A stretch of 64,000 nucleotides of DNA from Jeotgalibacillus salarius (GTDB taxonomy: Bacteria > Bacillota > Bacilli > Bacillales > Jeotgalibacillaceae): contig NZ_SORX01000005.1 in assembly GCF_004405125.1 (NCBI RefSeq), positions 234,795-298,794 on the forward strand. Reading direction: 5' to 3'. Every line of letters begins with the position of its first letter. Position 1 is the stretch's first letter. The translations under genes were made by a program, and so were the position numbers. This document shows, one piece after another, positions 40,039-48,716 of the stretch. The notes under the pieces were generated by a model that was not told where the DNA came from, did no database searches, and saw only the letters and a program-made list of their open reading frames with translations.

Positions 40039-40584
40039 ATGGATAAAAAGAGAAAAGAAGTTATTATAAATGAGATTAAATACTGGAAACAAAATAAACT
40101 TCTCCCGGAAGCTTATTGCGATTTCTTAATAAATTTATATACGAGCGGAGAGTATGAAGAATCAAAAGAAATGGAAGAAAAAAAAGTTAGTAAAGAAACC
40201 AGTCATAAACAAAATATATTTGTTGCAGGATTTACACTTGCCGGGAGCTTATTAGCCGTTACTGCACTCGTTTTTGGAGAACTGGCATTAGTGATTCAGG
40301 CGATCATATCCATATTAATCAGTGTAGGTATCATGATTGTCAGCTTCAGGCCCAGTGCGTCACCGGCCGTCAAAATATTCAGCAGAATTATTGCCGCCTT
40401 TGTCATACTTCTCCTGTCCATCGAAGTTTGGCGTTACTACTACAATGGGGATATAACAATTCTCTACATCATCATTGGTTTTCAGTGTGTCGTCTGGACA
40501 ATAGCAGGAGTCCTGTTTAAACAGCATTATTTTACCGTCTCAGGCATTTTAGGAACAATTGTATTACTCATTTTACTGTTTTAA
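40039..40584 (+). CDS. Unknown multi-pass membrane protein
   Basis: I do not recognise a functional family. The 181-residue protein has a cytoplasmic N-terminal helical region (about 1-50) with the block EIKYWKQNKLLPEAYCDFLI, a charged linker, and five or six hydrophobic segments from residue 59 to the end. Similar N-terminal blocks occur in Bacillales membrane proteins of unknown role. GGAGGTTGGG precedes the ATG. It lies alone between the sigA terminator and another terminator. Confidence 0.75.
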   Translation: MDKKRKEVIINEIKYWKQNKLLPEAYCDFLINLYTSGEYEESKEMEEKKVSKETSHKQNIFVAGFTLAGSLLAVTALVFGELALVIQAIISILISVGIMIVSFRPSASPAVKIFSRIIAAFVILLLSIEVWRYYYNGDITILYIIIGFQCVVWTIAGVLFKQHYFTVSGILGTIVLLILLF

Positions 40585-40602
40585 ATATTGCGGAAAAAAT
40601 TT

Positions 40603-40632
40603 AAGACTGTGACTTTTCAGTCTTTTCTTTTA
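40603..40632 (+). terminator. Terminator before the acyl-CoA dehydrogenase
   Basis: Stem AAGACTG/CAGTCTT with an eight-base loop and a T-rich tail, ending where the next -10 box begins. Confidence 0.7.
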
Positions 40633-40655
40633 TAATGATAATGTAAGCGCATTCA
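40631..40655 (+). promoter_or_regulatory. -10 box and CcpA cre-like site
   Basis: TATAAT at 40631-40636 is followed by TGTAAGCGCATTCA at 40642-40655, which differs from the cre consensus TGWAANCGNTNWCA at one position. The site covers the predicted transcription start, a classical place for CcpA repression. The -35 region is weak. Confidence 0.6.
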
Positions 40656-40671
40656 AACAAGGGGGATTAAC

Positions 40672-41814
40672 ATGAATTTTGATTTGACTCAAGAACAGCA
40701 AATGATCCAGCGGACGATTAGGGAATTTTCACAGGATAGGGTTGCACCCGGTGCACTCGATCGTGATCGCAATAAAGAATTTCCAAAAGAGATCTTTAAA
40801 GAATTGTCATCATTGGGGATGATGGGCCTGCCATTTCCGGAAGAATTCGGAGGTGCAGGAGGAGATACGACCAGCTTTGCCATTGTTACTGAAGAATTAA
40901 GCAGAGCATGCGGATCTACCGGGATTACTTATTCGGCTCACATATCTCTTGGAGGTGCGCCAATCAATATGTTTGGCACACAGGAACAGAAAGAGAAGTA
41001 CTTAACAAGAATCTGCTCAGGGGAATCGTTTGGTTCTTTTGGGCTAACAGAGCCAAATGCAGGTTCAGACGCTGGGGGCACTCAGACTTCAGCTAAAGAA
41101 ATAAACGGATCTTATGTGATCAGTGGAAATAAGAGCTATATTACGAATGCAAGTTATGCTAAATTCCTGGCATTAACAGCTGTGACAGGAAATAATGAAG
41201 GCAAGAAAGAAATCAGTGCAATTATTGTGCCGACAGATGCAGACGGGTTCAAGGTAATTGATAATTATGAAAAAATGGGTCTGCATTCATCAAATACAAC
41301 AGAACTTGTTTTAGATGAAGTATCAGTTCCAGCAGAAAATCTGCTTGGGAAGAAGGGCGAAGGCTTCAGACAATTCCTGATGACATTAGACGGTGGAAGA
41401 ATCGGAATTGCAGCAATGGCAGTTGGAATTGCACAGGCTGCATACGAGCGAGCGCTCAGTTACTCAAAAGAAAGAATGCAGTTTGGTAAAAGCATTTCAT
41501 CTTTTCAGGCGACACAATTCAAACTTGCAGATATGGCAATGAAAATAGAGTTAGCCAGAAATATGACTTATAAAGCAGCCTGGTTAAAAGATCAGGGGAG
41601 AAAATTTACGAAAGAAGCTTCGATGGCAAAACTTTATGCATCTGAAATATGCATGGAAGTTTGTGATGAAGCAATTCAAATTCACGGAGGCTACGGATAC
41701 ATGAAAGAGTATCATGTAGAAAGATATCTTCGTGACGCCAAACTGCTTGAAATCGGAGAGGGAACATCCGAAATTCAAAGAATGGTGATTTCAAGAGAAA
41801 TCGGCGCCTATTAA
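40672..41814 (+). CDS. Acyl-CoA dehydrogenase
   Basis: The 380-residue flavoenzyme has the family blocks MNFDLTQEQQMIQRTIREF, FGLTEPNAGSDAGGTQTSA, YITNASYAKFLALTAV and the C-terminal QIHGGYGYMKEYHVERYLRD, with the catalytic glutamate expected in EIGEGTSEIQ. It oxidises acyl-CoA to enoyl-CoA with FAD; sequence style suggests a short-chain or butyryl-CoA type like MmgC/AcdA. No other beta-oxidation genes are adjacent. AAGGGGG precedes the ATG. A cre-like site suggests glucose repression. Confidence 0.92.
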   Translation: MNFDLTQEQQMIQRTIREFSQDRVAPGALDRDRNKEFPKEIFKELSSLGMMGLPFPEEFGGAGGDTTSFAIVTEELSRACGSTGITYSAHISLGGAPINMFGTQEQKEKYLTRICSGESFGSFGLTEPNAGSDAGGTQTSAKEINGSYVISGNKSYITNASYAKFLALTAVTGNNEGKKEISAIIVPTDADGFKVIDNYEKMGLHSSNTTELVLDEVSVPAENLLGKKGEGFRQFLMTLDGGRIGIAAMAVGIAQAAYERALSYSKERMQFGKSISSFQATQFKLADMAMKIELARNMTYKAAWLKDQGRKFTKEASMAKLYASEICMEVCDEAIQIHGGYGYMKEYHVERYLRDAKLLEIGEGTSEIQRMVISREIGAY

Positions 41815-41972
41815 GTTTTTTTTATTGTTTGTGTCTAAAATGCGACAAAAGGGGAAAAGTTGAGTATTGGGTCTTTCCGATTCCCATAAAGTAAAGTAAA
41901 ATATGAATTGTTCATACCTGCAATTATAGGGTTGATAATTACATATTTTTTGTTAAAAGGGAGGGTAAACTA

Positions 41973-42446
41973 TTGAATAAGAATCCGATTATTCCATTTT
42001 TATTAATTATGGTATTAGGTTTCGGTGTCGTTTTCTTCATGTCGGTTCAGGGTCTTGATGACTCAGAAGAGATGGCAGGAGAAGAAGAAGGCGGCGGTGA
42101 AGAAGCATCAGGCGGTGACTTCGATCCTGAAGCACATTACCAGAGCACTTGTATCGGCTGTCACGGTGAAAACTATGAAGGTGCTAGCGGACCGGCACTT
42201 GAAGGTGTTGGAGAAAGACTTTCAACTGATGAAATCGCTGACATCATGGTAAACGGTCAGGGCGGAATGCCTGGCGGTCAGGTTGATGAGGAAAATGCTG
42301 ATCAAATGGCTGAATGGGTAGCACAAATTGGAGCTGAAGGCGGCGGTGAAGAAGGCGCTGAGGAAGGTTCTGAAGAAGAGTCAGAAGAAGGCGGAGACGC
42401 TGAAGAAGGATCTGAAGAAGAATCTTCTGAAGAGGATGCAGCTTAA
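41973..42446 (+). CDS. cccA: Cytochrome c-550 (CccA-like) with acidic tail
   Basis: The 157-residue protein has an N-terminal membrane anchor (about 6-23), a glutamate/glycine linker, and a small class I cytochrome c domain with heme motif CIGCH at residues 60-64 and an axial methionine in GGMPGG. It transfers electrons at the outer face of the membrane, probably to cytochrome c oxidase. The last 35 or so residues are almost only Glu, Gly, Ser, Ala and Asp, absent from B. subtilis CccA. TTG start with GGGAGGG upstream. It lies upstream of trmK as cccA does beside sigA in B. subtilis. Confidence 0.9.
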   Translation: MNKNPIIPFLLIMVLGFGVVFFMSVQGLDDSEEMAGEEEGGGEEASGGDFDPEAHYQSTCIGCHGENYEGASGPALEGVGERLSTDEIADIMVNGQGGMPGGQVDEENADQMAEWVAQIGAEGGGEEGAEEGSEEESEEGGDAEEGSEEESSEEDAA

Positions 42447-42468
42447 TCTGCTTATATTTAAAGATAAC

Positions 42469-42500
42469 AAGGGGCGGCCGTCAACGGTTGGCCCCTTTTT
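42469..42500 (+). terminator. Terminator after cccA
   Basis: Stem AAGGGGC/GCCCCTT with an inner CCG/CGG pair and five T. Confidence 0.82.
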
Positions 42501-42711
42501 CGACATGAAGGGGTCAACCTTTTATAAATGGCTTTGTTAAAGCTTTTGTTGTTTTTTTATGGCTGGTGGTTGGGAGTATATGGTGGTGACTCCTTTGCCC
42601 GCCAGCGAAAAACATTCGCCTGAAGTGAAAACCAATAGCCAAATTTAGCAAAGCTTTTAAAAAAAGAAATAAACTTTTTTTGTGAGATGCCGTTAAAAAG
42701 GACGTGTAAAA
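42501..42711. other. Unexplained intergenic stretch before trmK
   Basis: The 210 bases contain a GCGAA/TTCGC hairpin, two AAAGCTTTT segments about 110 bases apart, and T- and A-rich runs at the ends. A minus-strand frame here (MIAIHFYTSFLTASHKK...) has the biased composition of a repeat translated by chance. I see no gene; a dispersed repeat is possible. Confidence 0.4.
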
Positions 42712-43410
42712 ATGAATAGCAATCAATTATCTCAAAGGTTGAAAGCTGTAGCGGATTATGTAGAACCGGGAGAAACTGTTGCAGATATAGGATCAGATCA
42801 TGCCTATCTCCCATGTTACCTTGTGAAAGCCAACAAAGTATCTCAGGCGATTGCAGGTGAAGTAGTTGAAGGTCCATACCAATCAGCTGTTAATCAGGTG
42901 AAAGAAGATAAACTGACTCGTCATATTGACGTAAGAAAAGGAAATGGGTTAACTGTCATTCAGCCTGGTGAAGTAACAACTGTGACGATCGCTGGTATGG
43001 GAGGTCCTCTGATCAGTGAAATCCTTGAAAAAGGGAAAGATCGATTAGAAGGCGTTCAAAAATTAATTCTTCAACCGAATATTAGCGCCATTTCAATCAG
43101 GCAGTGGCTGCAGGATAATGGTTGGCAGATAACGAATGAAAAAATTTTAGAAGAAGATCGTAAAATTTATGAAGTGATTCTAGCCGAACGCACGACTGAA
43201 ATTCAAAAGTTGTCACAGCTCGAGCTTTTATTAGGCCCGGTTTTGTTAAAGGAGAAGTCCGATGTATTTAAACAAAAGTGGGAGCATGAACTTGTCCAGC
43301 TATTAAAAATAATGAAACAGATGGAAATGGCCGAACAGAGCCCTTCACTTAAAGAAAAGAAAAAGCAGTTAAGAGAAAAAATACTAATCATTGAGGAGGC
43401 GATTAAATGA
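42712..43410 (+). CDS. trmK: tRNA (adenine22-N1)-methyltransferase TrmK
   Basis: The 232-residue protein has a SAM-binding motif VADIGSDHAYLPCYLV, the TIAGMGGPLI catalytic block and a C-terminal coiled coil (about 190-230). TrmK methylates N1 of A22 in the D-loop of tRNAs. The ATG follows AAAAAGGACG. It overlaps yqfO by four bases (ATGA), the conserved pair. Confidence 0.95.
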   Translation: MNSNQLSQRLKAVADYVEPGETVADIGSDHAYLPCYLVKANKVSQAIAGEVVEGPYQSAVNQVKEDKLTRHIDVRKGNGLTVIQPGEVTTVTIAGMGGPLISEILEKGKDRLEGVQKLILQPNISAISIRQWLQDNGWQITNEKILEEDRKIYEVILAERTTEIQKLSQLELLLGPVLLKEKSDVFKQKWEHELVQLLKIMKQMEMAEQSPSLKEKKKQLREKILIIEEAIK

Positions 43411-44525
43411 AACAGGCAAACGGTCATCAGGTTGTGCAATTACTCGAACAATTTTCTCCTAAATCACTTGCGATGGAGGGTGACCCAATCGGTTTACAGA
43501 CAGGTGCTTTAAATCAAAAAGTTTCGAAAGTCATGACAACGCTTGATGTTACGAATGAAGTGGTGGAGGAAGCAATTGAAAAAGGTGCAAACTTTATTAT
43601 TGCTCATCATCCGCTTATTTTTCGTCCGTTAAAGTCAATAAACCTCGAAACGAATGCCGGACAAATCATTGAAAAATGTATTAAAAATGATATAACTGTA
43701 TATGCTGCACATACGAACCTTGATGTAGCCAGAGGGGGCGTCAACGATATGCTGGCAAAAGCCCTAGGACTGAAAGACACTAAAGTTCTTGTACAAACGT
43801 ATGAGGATACTTATAAAAAGTTAATCGCGTTCGTCCCCGAGAGTCATGCTTCAGAGGTGCGTGAAGCCATTACAGCAGCCGGAGCAGGGGACATTGGTGA
43901 CTATTCTGCCTGTACATTTACTACAACCGGAACAGGAAGATTCCTACCTGGGGATCAGGCAGAGCCATTCATAGGCGAAAAAGGGAAAGTGGAAGAAGTG
44001 AATGAAGTCAAAGTTGAAAGTATCTATTTAGCTTCTCTAGAAAAGCAGGTTTTAAAAGCTTTAAAATCATCACACCCTTACGAAGAACCTGCGTATGATC
44101 TGTTTGAAGAGTCGATTCCGGGTGATTCATACGGTTTGGGGCGTATTGGTAAATTAAATGAACAGACTACCCTTGGAGAATTCTCTGAATATGTGAAAAA
44201 GCAATTGAACGTACCAGCATTAAGAGTAACAGGAAATCCGGATAAGAAAATAAAAAAAGCTGCTGTTTTAGGCGGTATGGGCAGTAAATACTATCAAACG
44301 GCGAAATTTGCCGGAGCGGATGTATATATTACAGGAGATGTAGATTTCCACACTGCCCAGGATGCTGAAGCAGCCGGCATTTCAATCATTGACCCAGGCC
44401 ATCATGTAGAAGAAATCATGAAGTCAGGTTTAGCTTGTGAGCTGCGTTTGAGAGCGGAAGCTGATGGGTTGAATATTGAGTTTTTGCCATCTGAACAATC
44501 TACAGAGCCTTTCAGATTCATATAA
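43407..44525 (+). CDS. yqfO: YqfO, Nif3-like dinuclear metal protein
   Basis: The 372-residue NIF3/DUF34 protein has the metal-binding halves with IIAHHPLIFRP and AAHTNLDVARGGVND near the N-terminus and YITGDVDFHTAQDAEAAG, DPGHHVEE near the C-terminus, separated by a PII/CutA-like insert (about 125-235). It resembles GTP cyclohydrolase I type 2-like proteins, but the true activity is uncertain. It is coupled to trmK and ends at a terminator shared with ispH. Confidence 0.93.
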   Translation: MKQANGHQVVQLLEQFSPKSLAMEGDPIGLQTGALNQKVSKVMTTLDVTNEVVEEAIEKGANFIIAHHPLIFRPLKSINLETNAGQIIEKCIKNDITVYAAHTNLDVARGGVNDMLAKALGLKDTKVLVQTYEDTYKKLIAFVPESHASEVREAITAAGAGDIGDYSACTFTTTGTGRFLPGDQAEPFIGEKGKVEEVNEVKVESIYLASLEKQVLKALKSSHPYEEPAYDLFEESIPGDSYGLGRIGKLNEQTTLGEFSEYVKKQLNVPALRVTGNPDKKIKKAAVLGGMGSKYYQTAKFAGADVYITGDVDFHTAQDAEAAGISIIDPGHHVEEIMKSGLACELRLRAEADGLNIEFLPSEQSTEPFRFI

Positions 44526-44552
44526 AAAAGAGCTGCCGAGGCAGCTCTTTTT
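44525..44552. terminator. Bidirectional terminator, yqfO and ispH
   Basis: A 13-bp stem AAAAAGAGCTGCC/GGCAGCTCTTTTT with a tiny loop stands between the convergent genes and touches the ispH stop. Confidence 0.92.
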
Positions 44553-45526
44553 TATTTAGAATAAGGTAAAATCGTTTCAGGCTTGGTAGGTGTTTTTATT
44601 TTAGGCAGAATTTTTCCAAGTGGTACATTTTTTTCGCCTAACCATGTTTCCGGATCTTCCGGATCAAACTGGTTAACATAATTCATTACTTCTTTAACAA
44701 TTGGAGTTGGTGTTGAGGCACCGGCAGTGACAGCCACAGTTTCACAGCCGAACAGCCACTCATGCTTAATTTCTGACACATCAGCAACCCGGTGTGCAGG
44801 TGTGCCGGCAATTTCTTCGGATACCTGTGCCAGCCGGTTTGAGTTATTACTCATAGGGTCGCCTACTACGATTAACAGATCAGCTTCACCTGCCTGTTCC
44901 GCAACTGCTTCCTGACGAACCTGAGTAGCCATGCAGATTTCTTTATGTTCTTCAGTATGTGGATATTTTTCCTTTACTTTAACCATGACATCGGCCACGT
45001 CCCACTGGCTCATTGTCGTTTGGTTTGTGACAATAATTTTATCATTATCAATATTCAGGCTTTCGACATCTCCCGGTTTTTCAACAAGATGCACAACGTC
45101 CGGAGCAACACCAACAGCACCTTCAGGCTCAGGATGTCCTTTTTTACCAATGTACACAATATGATAGCCTTCAGCTTTCTTCTGGCGTATCAAATCATGG
45201 GTTCTGGTTACATCAGGACATGTTGCATCTATCGAGATTAAACCTTTTTGACGGGCAATTTCACGTACCTCAGGGGATACCCCGTGTGCAGTGAAAATGA
45301 CTGTTCCCTCATGAACCTTTTCAAGAATGTCTTTCCGATTCTCACCATCGAGCGTAATAATACCTTCTTCCTCAAATGCGTCTGTTACATGTTTATTATG
45401 AACGATCATGCCCAGAATATAGATAGGACGGGGCAGCGATTTATCCATTGCAGCATTTCTTGCGATCACCATTGCATCAACTACGCCATAACAATAGCCG
45501 CGCGGTGTTATTTTTAGTGTCTTCAT
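44552..45526 (-). CDS. ispH: HMBPP reductase IspH
   Basis: The 324-residue iron-sulphur enzyme carries the conserved segments [44 protein letters not shown] and [10 protein letters not shown]; the three cluster cysteines are in GYCYG, ATCP and a later C in MATQ/FGCE regions. It makes IPP and DMAPP, the last step of the MEP pathway. AGGAGGATT precedes the minus-strand ATG. ispG of the same pathway lies 7 kb away, also on the minus strand. Confidence 0.96.
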   Translation of the reverse strand: MKTLKITPRGYCYGVVDAMVIARNAAMDKSLPRPIYILGMIVHNKHVTDAFEEEGIITLDGENRKDILEKVHEGTVIFTAHGVSPEVREIARQKGLISIDATCPDVTRTHDLIRQKKAEGYHIVYIGKKGHPEPEGAVGVAPDVVHLVEKPGDVESLNIDNDKIIVTNQTTMSQWDVADVMVKVKEKYPHTEEHKEICMATQVRQEAVAEQAGEADLLIVVGDPMSNNSNRLAQVSEEIAGTPAHRVADVSEIKHEWLFGCETVAVTAGASTPTPIVKEVMNYVNQFDPEDPETWLGEKNVPLGKILPKIKTPTKPETILPYSK

Positions 45527-45596
45527 CAGAATCCTCCTGCACGTAAGACTTTATACGTTCAGTATAAAGCAGATGAAGAGAAGGAACAATTAAAAG

Positions 45597-45917
45597 CTAT
45601 ATATAAAGCTTAGGAATTGACTCAGTTATTCTTACAGGTTCTTTTTTGGGGGGAATGTTACTTGAATCTTTTGTATCCTCCTTTTTTGTATTAGCATCTT
45701 CTAACTCATTAAATGCTTTATAAAGCCTCCACATTGCAGGGAAATTTTTAACCATTGGACCGTATTGCTGAACATATGGCATATACTGATTAGCTGTTTT
45801 AATAAATTGTTGAGCGGTTCCGGCCCATTTTTGCAGTGAAGCCAGGGAAATTGCAGTTGATCTGGGTGCAGTATTTACAACCTGATAAGGGAAGTAATAC
45901 GGACGATAACCATACAT
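45597..45917 (-). CDS. yqfQ: VrrA/YqfQ family protein
   Basis: The 106-residue protein has a tyrosine/proline-rich N-terminus (MYGYRPYYFPYQVV), then WAGTAQQFIKTANQYMPYVQQYG and PMVKNFPAMWRLYKAF, the core of the YqfQ family, and a charged tail. The function is unknown; homologues are linked to sporulation-forming Bacillus. The ATG at 45917 has GGAGG eight bases upstream; a GTG at 45926 overlaps that site. It is 70 bases upstream of ispH on the same strand. Confidence 0.85.
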   Translation of the reverse strand: MYGYRPYYFPYQVVNTAPRSTAISLASLQKWAGTAQQFIKTANQYMPYVQQYGPMVKNFPAMWRLYKAFNELEDANTKKEDTKDSSNIPPKKEPVRITESIPKLYI

Positions 45918-46061
45918 GATATACACCTCCTGTACAGTGTTATCATATGCGGTAATTGATAAATTGGAGATGGTCTTCAGGATGAAGTTCAGATTTACAT
46001 AGCTTTTTACTAAGAAAAGAATTATAATTAAGTTTTGATGCGAATAGAAGGAGTGACGTAT

Positions 46062-47363
46062 ATGTCATCATTTAAACAATATAATTTTCAAACATTTATT
46101 ATGGATGCTATTGATAAATTAGGTTTTCGTTCACCTACACCGATTCAGGAAAAAATGATCCCTATGGTTCAACGAAAACAAAGTGCAATCGGACAGTCTC
46201 AGACAGGCACCGGAAAAACTCATTCATATTTACTTCCACTAATTAACGAGGTAAATAGTGAACGCCTGGAAGTCCAGGTTGTAATCACTGCTCCAACAAG
46301 AGAGCTGGCGAAACAGATTCACCAGGAAGTAAAATTACTGACTGAGAATACGTCGTTGACAAGTAAAGTTTTTGTAGGCGGTACTGATAAGCAGAGAACG
46401 ATTGAAAAGCTTAAGCAGCAGCCTCAGATTGTAGTAGGAACACCTGGCAGAATTAATGATCTCGCCAAAGAACAGGCACTGCAGGTCTACACTGCACAGG
46501 CAATCGTCATTGATGAAGCGGATCTCATGCTTGAAATGGGCTTCCTTGAGGATGTGGATCAGATTGCTTCAAGAATGAAAGATGATCTTCAGATTTATGT
46601 GTTCTCAGCGACAATTCCTGAAAAACTGAAACCATTTTTGAAGAAGTATATGGAAAACCCTCAATATGCTCATATTGAACCTAAACAGATTCAGGCTGAA
46701 AATATTGAGTTTGTACTAGTGCCACAGAAGAGCAGATCTAGGGAGCATGTTCTTTTGGACACGCTTAACGCAATTAATCCTTATCTGGCCATCGTATTTA
46801 CGAATACTAAATCAAAGGCTGATGATGTTGCAGACTTTCTTCTTAGTAAAGGGTTGAAAACCGGACGGATACATGGCGGTCTATCTCCTCGCGAGAGAAA
46901 TAAAATGATGAAACAAGTCAGAGACCTTGAATATCAGTATATTGTTGCAACTGATTTAGCTGCACGAGGAATTGATATTCCTGGAGTAAGCCATATTATT
47001 AACTTTGAACTTCCTGAGGACCTGGACTTCTTCATTCACCGGGTAGGAAGAACTGCGCGTGCAGGACACTCTGGCACCGCCATTACGATCTATGAACCTT
47101 CAGATGAAGATGCGATTGCACAGATTGAAAAGAAAGGCATTAAGTTCAGTCATCAGGAGGTCAAAGCTGGTGAATGGGTAGTGCTGAATGACCGTCATAA
47201 ACGATCAAGCCGTCCTAAAGGCGAAAATGAAATTGATAAAAAAGCAAAGTCTCTGATTCGTAAGCCTAAAAAGGTAAAACCGGGTTACAAGAAAAAAATG
47301 AATTACAAGATGGAACAAGTTAAAAAGAAAGAACGCAGAAAAAACAGACGAAATAATAGCTAA
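46062..47363 (+). CDS. cshB: DEAD-box RNA helicase CshB
   Basis: The 433-residue helicase has the Q motif (FRSPTPIQEKMIP), Walker A QTGTGKT, PTRELA, DEAD in VIDEADLMLE, SAT, and the C-terminal ARGIDIPGV and HRVGRTARAG motifs, then a lysine/arginine-rich tail. CshB acts in cold adaptation and RNA turnover. The ATG at 46062 has GAAGGAG upstream. nfo follows immediately. Confidence 0.95.
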   Translation: MSSFKQYNFQTFIMDAIDKLGFRSPTPIQEKMIPMVQRKQSAIGQSQTGTGKTHSYLLPLINEVNSERLEVQVVITAPTRELAKQIHQEVKLLTENTSLTSKVFVGGTDKQRTIEKLKQQPQIVVGTPGRINDLAKEQALQVYTAQAIVIDEADLMLEMGFLEDVDQIASRMKDDLQIYVFSATIPEKLKPFLKKYMENPQYAHIEPKQIQAENIEFVLVPQKSRSREHVLLDTLNAINPYLAIVFTNTKSKADDVADFLLSKGLKTGRIHGGLSPRERNKMMKQVRDLEYQYIVATDLAARGIDIPGVSHIINFELPEDLDFFIHRVGRTARAGHSGTAITIYEPSDEDAIAQIEKKGIKFSHQEVKAGEWVVLNDRHKRSSRPKGENEIDKKAKSLIRKPKKVKPGYKKKMNYKMEQVKKKERRKNRRNNS

Positions 47364-47378
47364 TTGGGGGCAATCAGT

Positions 47379-48275
47379 ATGTTGAAGATCGGATCACACG
47401 TATCTATGGGTGGCAAAAAAATGCTTCTCGGTGCTAGTGAAGAAGCTGTATCATACGGATCATCCACATTTATGATTTATACAGGAGCACCTCAAAACAC
47501 GCGCAGAAAGCCGATTGAGGATTTGAATATTGAGGCAGGAATGGCTCATATGAAAGAACATGGCATGACAGACATTGTGGTACATGCTCCTTATATTATT
47601 AATATTGCGAACACGACAAAGCCTGAGACGTTTGAATTAGGCGTTAACTTTCTCAGGTCTGAAACAGAGAGAACAGCTGCTTTGGGTGCAAAACAAATTG
47701 TATTGCATCCCGGTGCACATGTCGGTGCAGGAGTGGATAAAGGAATAGAGAGAATCATCGAAGGGTTAAATGAAGTGCTGACTAAGGATCAGACAGTCCA
47801 GGTAGCATTAGAAACCATGGCTGGAAAAGGTACTGAAATTGGCCGCTCATTCGATGAAATCGCAAAAATTATTGATGGTGTTACACACAATGAAAGACTA
47901 TCAGTATGCTTTGATACCTGCCACGTTCATGATGCAGGCTATGATATCGTCAAAGACTTTGACGGAGTGCTGGAAGAGTTCGATAGAATCGTAGGTCTTG
48001 ACCGGATTAAAGTCGTTCATGTCAATGATAGTAAAAACCCAAAAGGTGCATCTAAAGACCGTCATGAAAATATTGGTTTCGGTCACATTGGTTACGAAGC
48101 AATAGAACGTATCGTTCATCATGAAGTGTTTGCTGAAATCCCGAAAATTCTGGAGACTCCTTATGTAGGAGAAGATAAGAAGAATAAAAAGCCGCCTTAC
48201 AAACATGAAATTCAAATGCTACAAGGCAGATCGTTCAATGAAAAATTGATCGAAGAGATTGAAAAAAATGCATAA
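47379..48275 (+). CDS. nfo: Endonuclease IV
   Basis: The 298-residue TIM-barrel AP endonuclease has [65 protein letters not shown] and [11 protein letters not shown], which supply the three zinc ligands. It incises DNA at abasic sites. The ATG at 47379 has TTGGGGG upstream. It is 15 bases after cshB and is probably co-transcribed. Confidence 0.97.
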   Translation: MLKIGSHVSMGGKKMLLGASEEAVSYGSSTFMIYTGAPQNTRRKPIEDLNIEAGMAHMKEHGMTDIVVHAPYIINIANTTKPETFELGVNFLRSETERTAALGAKQIVLHPGAHVGAGVDKGIERIIEGLNEVLTKDQTVQVALETMAGKGTEIGRSFDEIAKIIDGVTHNERLSVCFDTCHVHDAGYDIVKDFDGVLEEFDRIVGLDRIKVVHVNDSKNPKGASKDRHENIGFGHIGYEAIERIVHHEVFAEIPKILETPYVGEDKKNKKPPYKHEIQMLQGRSFNEKLIEEIEKNA

Positions 48276-48278
48276 AAG

Positions 48279-48307
48279 ACGGACTGTCTCCGGACAGTCC
48301 GTTTTTT
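48279..48307. terminator. Terminator between nfo and the yqfT-like gene
   Basis: Stem ACGGACTGTC/GACAGTCCGT with loop TCCG and a T run; it lies between convergent genes. Confidence 0.9.
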
Positions 48308-48312
48308 AATGG

Positions 48313-48543
48313 TTAAAGAAAAGAAGCTGCCTTTAACAAAAGTTCTTTTATTCTCTTCCTTCCAATGACCTGTTCCATTTCTGACAGCAGTGATTGAATA
48401 CAAGTGCGGTTTTCCTTCAATATCTGTTGGATTTTGCTGCATTCTGTAAGAGACATTGATACACCGATTGCTAAAAGGTATAACTGCATTTTTGCGGGTG
48501 AAAGCGTTAATAAGTAATCGATATTAAATGACTGGTTTTTCAT
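48313..48543 (-). CDS. yqfT: YqfT-like small protein (DUF2624 type)
   Basis: The 76-residue protein (MKNQSFNIDYLLTLSPAKM... ending AASFL) is all-helical by composition. Size, helical pattern and place after nfo agree with YqfT/DUF2624, whose function is unknown. The family call rests partly on position. AAGGAGG lies six bases before the ATG. It runs against nfo and away from znuC. Confidence 0.7.
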   Translation of the reverse strand: MKNQSFNIDYLLTLSPAKMQLYLLAIGVSMSLTECSKIQQILKENRTCIQSLLSEMEQVIGRKRIKELLLKAASFL

Positions 48544-48641
48544 ATGTCCTCCTTCATTAACAATATTTAATGGATTGTCATACAATCAAAATTCGTTTGA
48601 AAACACCGATAAGTTTAAGCGGATGAAAAAGTTAAAATCGT

Positions 48642-48669
48642 TTACAGAACAAATATACAGGTGTATACT
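48642..48669 (+). promoter_or_regulatory. Sigma-A promoter of znuC-znuB
   Basis: TTTACA at 48642-48647 and TATACT at 48664-48669 with a 16-base spacer; predicted start near 48676, just before the Zur-like site. Confidence 0.7.
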
Positions 48670-48680
48670 AATTAATTGTT

Positions 48681-48701
48681 AAAACGGAATCATTCTAATT
48701 T
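48681..48701 (+). promoter_or_regulatory. Candidate Zur box
   Basis: AAAACGGAATCATTCTAATTT has the perfect core GAATCATTC and agrees with 15 of 20 fixed positions of the B. subtilis Zur box as I recall it. It lies just after the predicted start and before znuC, and zur itself is two genes downstream. Confidence 0.65.
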
Positions 48702-48716
48702 GAAAGAGGTGACAGG

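Noticed and set aside
42514..42726. Minus-strand frame before trmK (MIAIHFYTSFLTASHKK...)
   Set aside because: It overlaps the trmK start, lacks a ribosome site and has repeat-like composition.
48634..48647. cre-like TAAAATCGTTTACA before znuC
   Set aside because: One mismatch only, but it overlaps the -35 box whose TTTACA explains half the match, and zinc control is the better explanation.
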